The notes under the pieces: generated by a model
Database searches by the model: none
What the model was told of the DNA's origin: nothing
The model's input: only the letters and a program-made list of their open reading frames with translations
Translations under genes and position numbers: made by a program
Assembly (NCBI GenBank): GCA_007896885.1
Contig: VOIU01000017.1
Span: 1 to 64,000, forward strand
DNA length: 64,000 nt
Source of the DNA: Bacteroidaceae bacterium HV4-6-C5C
GTDB taxonomy: Bacteria; Bacteroidota; Bacteroidia; Bacteroidales; Bacteroidaceae
Direction: 5' to 3'
In this document: positions 63,662 to 64,000 of the stretch, piece by piece
Position numbering within the stretch: position 1 is the first letter of the stretch
How the letters are laid out: each line of letters opens with the position of its first letter

Positions 63662-64000
63662 AGATAGTATTTTTTAACCATCTCTTTAGTCATTCTGTTA
63701 TATTTCACTTAAAAATAATGCCGTGTAAAATACATGTTCACTTAACAGTATTATAAATAAATGCAATGTCTCATTAAACTATTGTATTCACAGTATATAG
63801 ATTCCCGGAAAGTTTATATATATTTACATAAAGACAGGTTATGAATTTTCTCATAGCATTAACAAACCTTCATTTATTAATGGCAAATAAGCTTTTAAAT
63901 TATACTCACTAATCTGACTAAAAAAAATTAATAGAACTAATTAATAGTAATAAAATCATTGCAAAGCCTTATTTCAATTCATTTTATGCTTGTTTTCATC
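63662..64000. other. AT-rich upstream region of the sigma gene
   Basis: No gene, repeat or exact promoter match found on either strand. It should include the sigma gene promoter. Confidence 0.4.

Noticed and set aside
63662-64000. Promoter for the sigma gene
   Set aside because: No TAnnTTTG box on the minus strand with a fitting -33; not reported as a site.

Overview
The window reads as a chromosomal segment of a gut Bacteroides or close relative. The evidence is a SusC/SusD polysaccharide utilisation locus with its own ECF sigma/anti-sigma pair, repeated matches to the Bacteroides promoter (TTTG, 19 bases, TAnnTTTG), many SpII lipoproteins, and family content (DUF1573, DUF1460, DUF2582, MobC 'YWF' N-terminus, AmgK-RapZ fusion). 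No rRNA or CRISPR array was seen.

Layout. (1) 1-13,000 is an AT-rich accessory region. At its left is a four-gene co-directional minus-strand block: SIR2-like protein, predicted ADP-ribosyltransferase-like protein, ABC-type ATPase and HNH nuclease. A perfect-consensus promoter drives it from 5773-5803. The last two genes resemble a Septu (PtuA/PtuB) anti-phage pair and are bracketed by 36-base imperfect direct repeats. The first two look like a separate NAD-linked module that I do not recognise as a named system. Then come decayed genes, hairpin-rich intergenic repeats, a lipoprotein plus small membrane protein, a secreted NUC1-type nuclease, and a segment present twice (9579-10193 and 12238-12739). 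Each copy of that segment carries a 59-residue protein gene and a short predicted RNA with a perfect promoter and terminator. A truncated MobC fragment and a tRNA-Gly(CCC) close the region.

(2) 13,100-20,000 holds the late cobalamin genes: cobU-cobT-cobS-cobC on plus, then cobQ-cobD-cbiB converging on minus. Together they take cobyrinic acid diamide-level intermediates or salvaged cobinamide to cobalamin. (3) 20,100-37,200 is core metabolism and transport: an AmgK-like kinase fused to a RapZ C-terminal domain with a MurU-like nucleotidyltransferase (cell-wall sugar recycling), YqhD-type alcohol dehydrogenase, Kup, MATE exporter, DUF1573 protein, OPT transporter, esterase, DUF1460 amidase-like protein, glutathione peroxidase, and a divergent trehalose synthase/GH15 pair. 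(4) 37,200-47,900 has an acyltransferase, a five-gene ABC-2 type exporter (TolC, HlyD, tandem ATPase, two permeases) divergent from an AraC regulator, a 44-base tandem repeat, a GH73-LysM hydrolase and cytidine deaminase.

(5) 48,000-63,700 is a polysaccharide utilisation locus read leftward: ECF sigma, FecR anti-sigma, SusC with a signalling STN domain, SusD, SusE-like binding protein, GH43, small lipoprotein, a terminator, then GH31 and GH3. Sugar bound at the surface is likely sensed through SusC and the anti-sigma factor, imported, and trimmed by the exo-acting enzymes. No endo-acting enzyme is in view.

Gene functions are read from motifs and protein family knowledge; no database search was possible.
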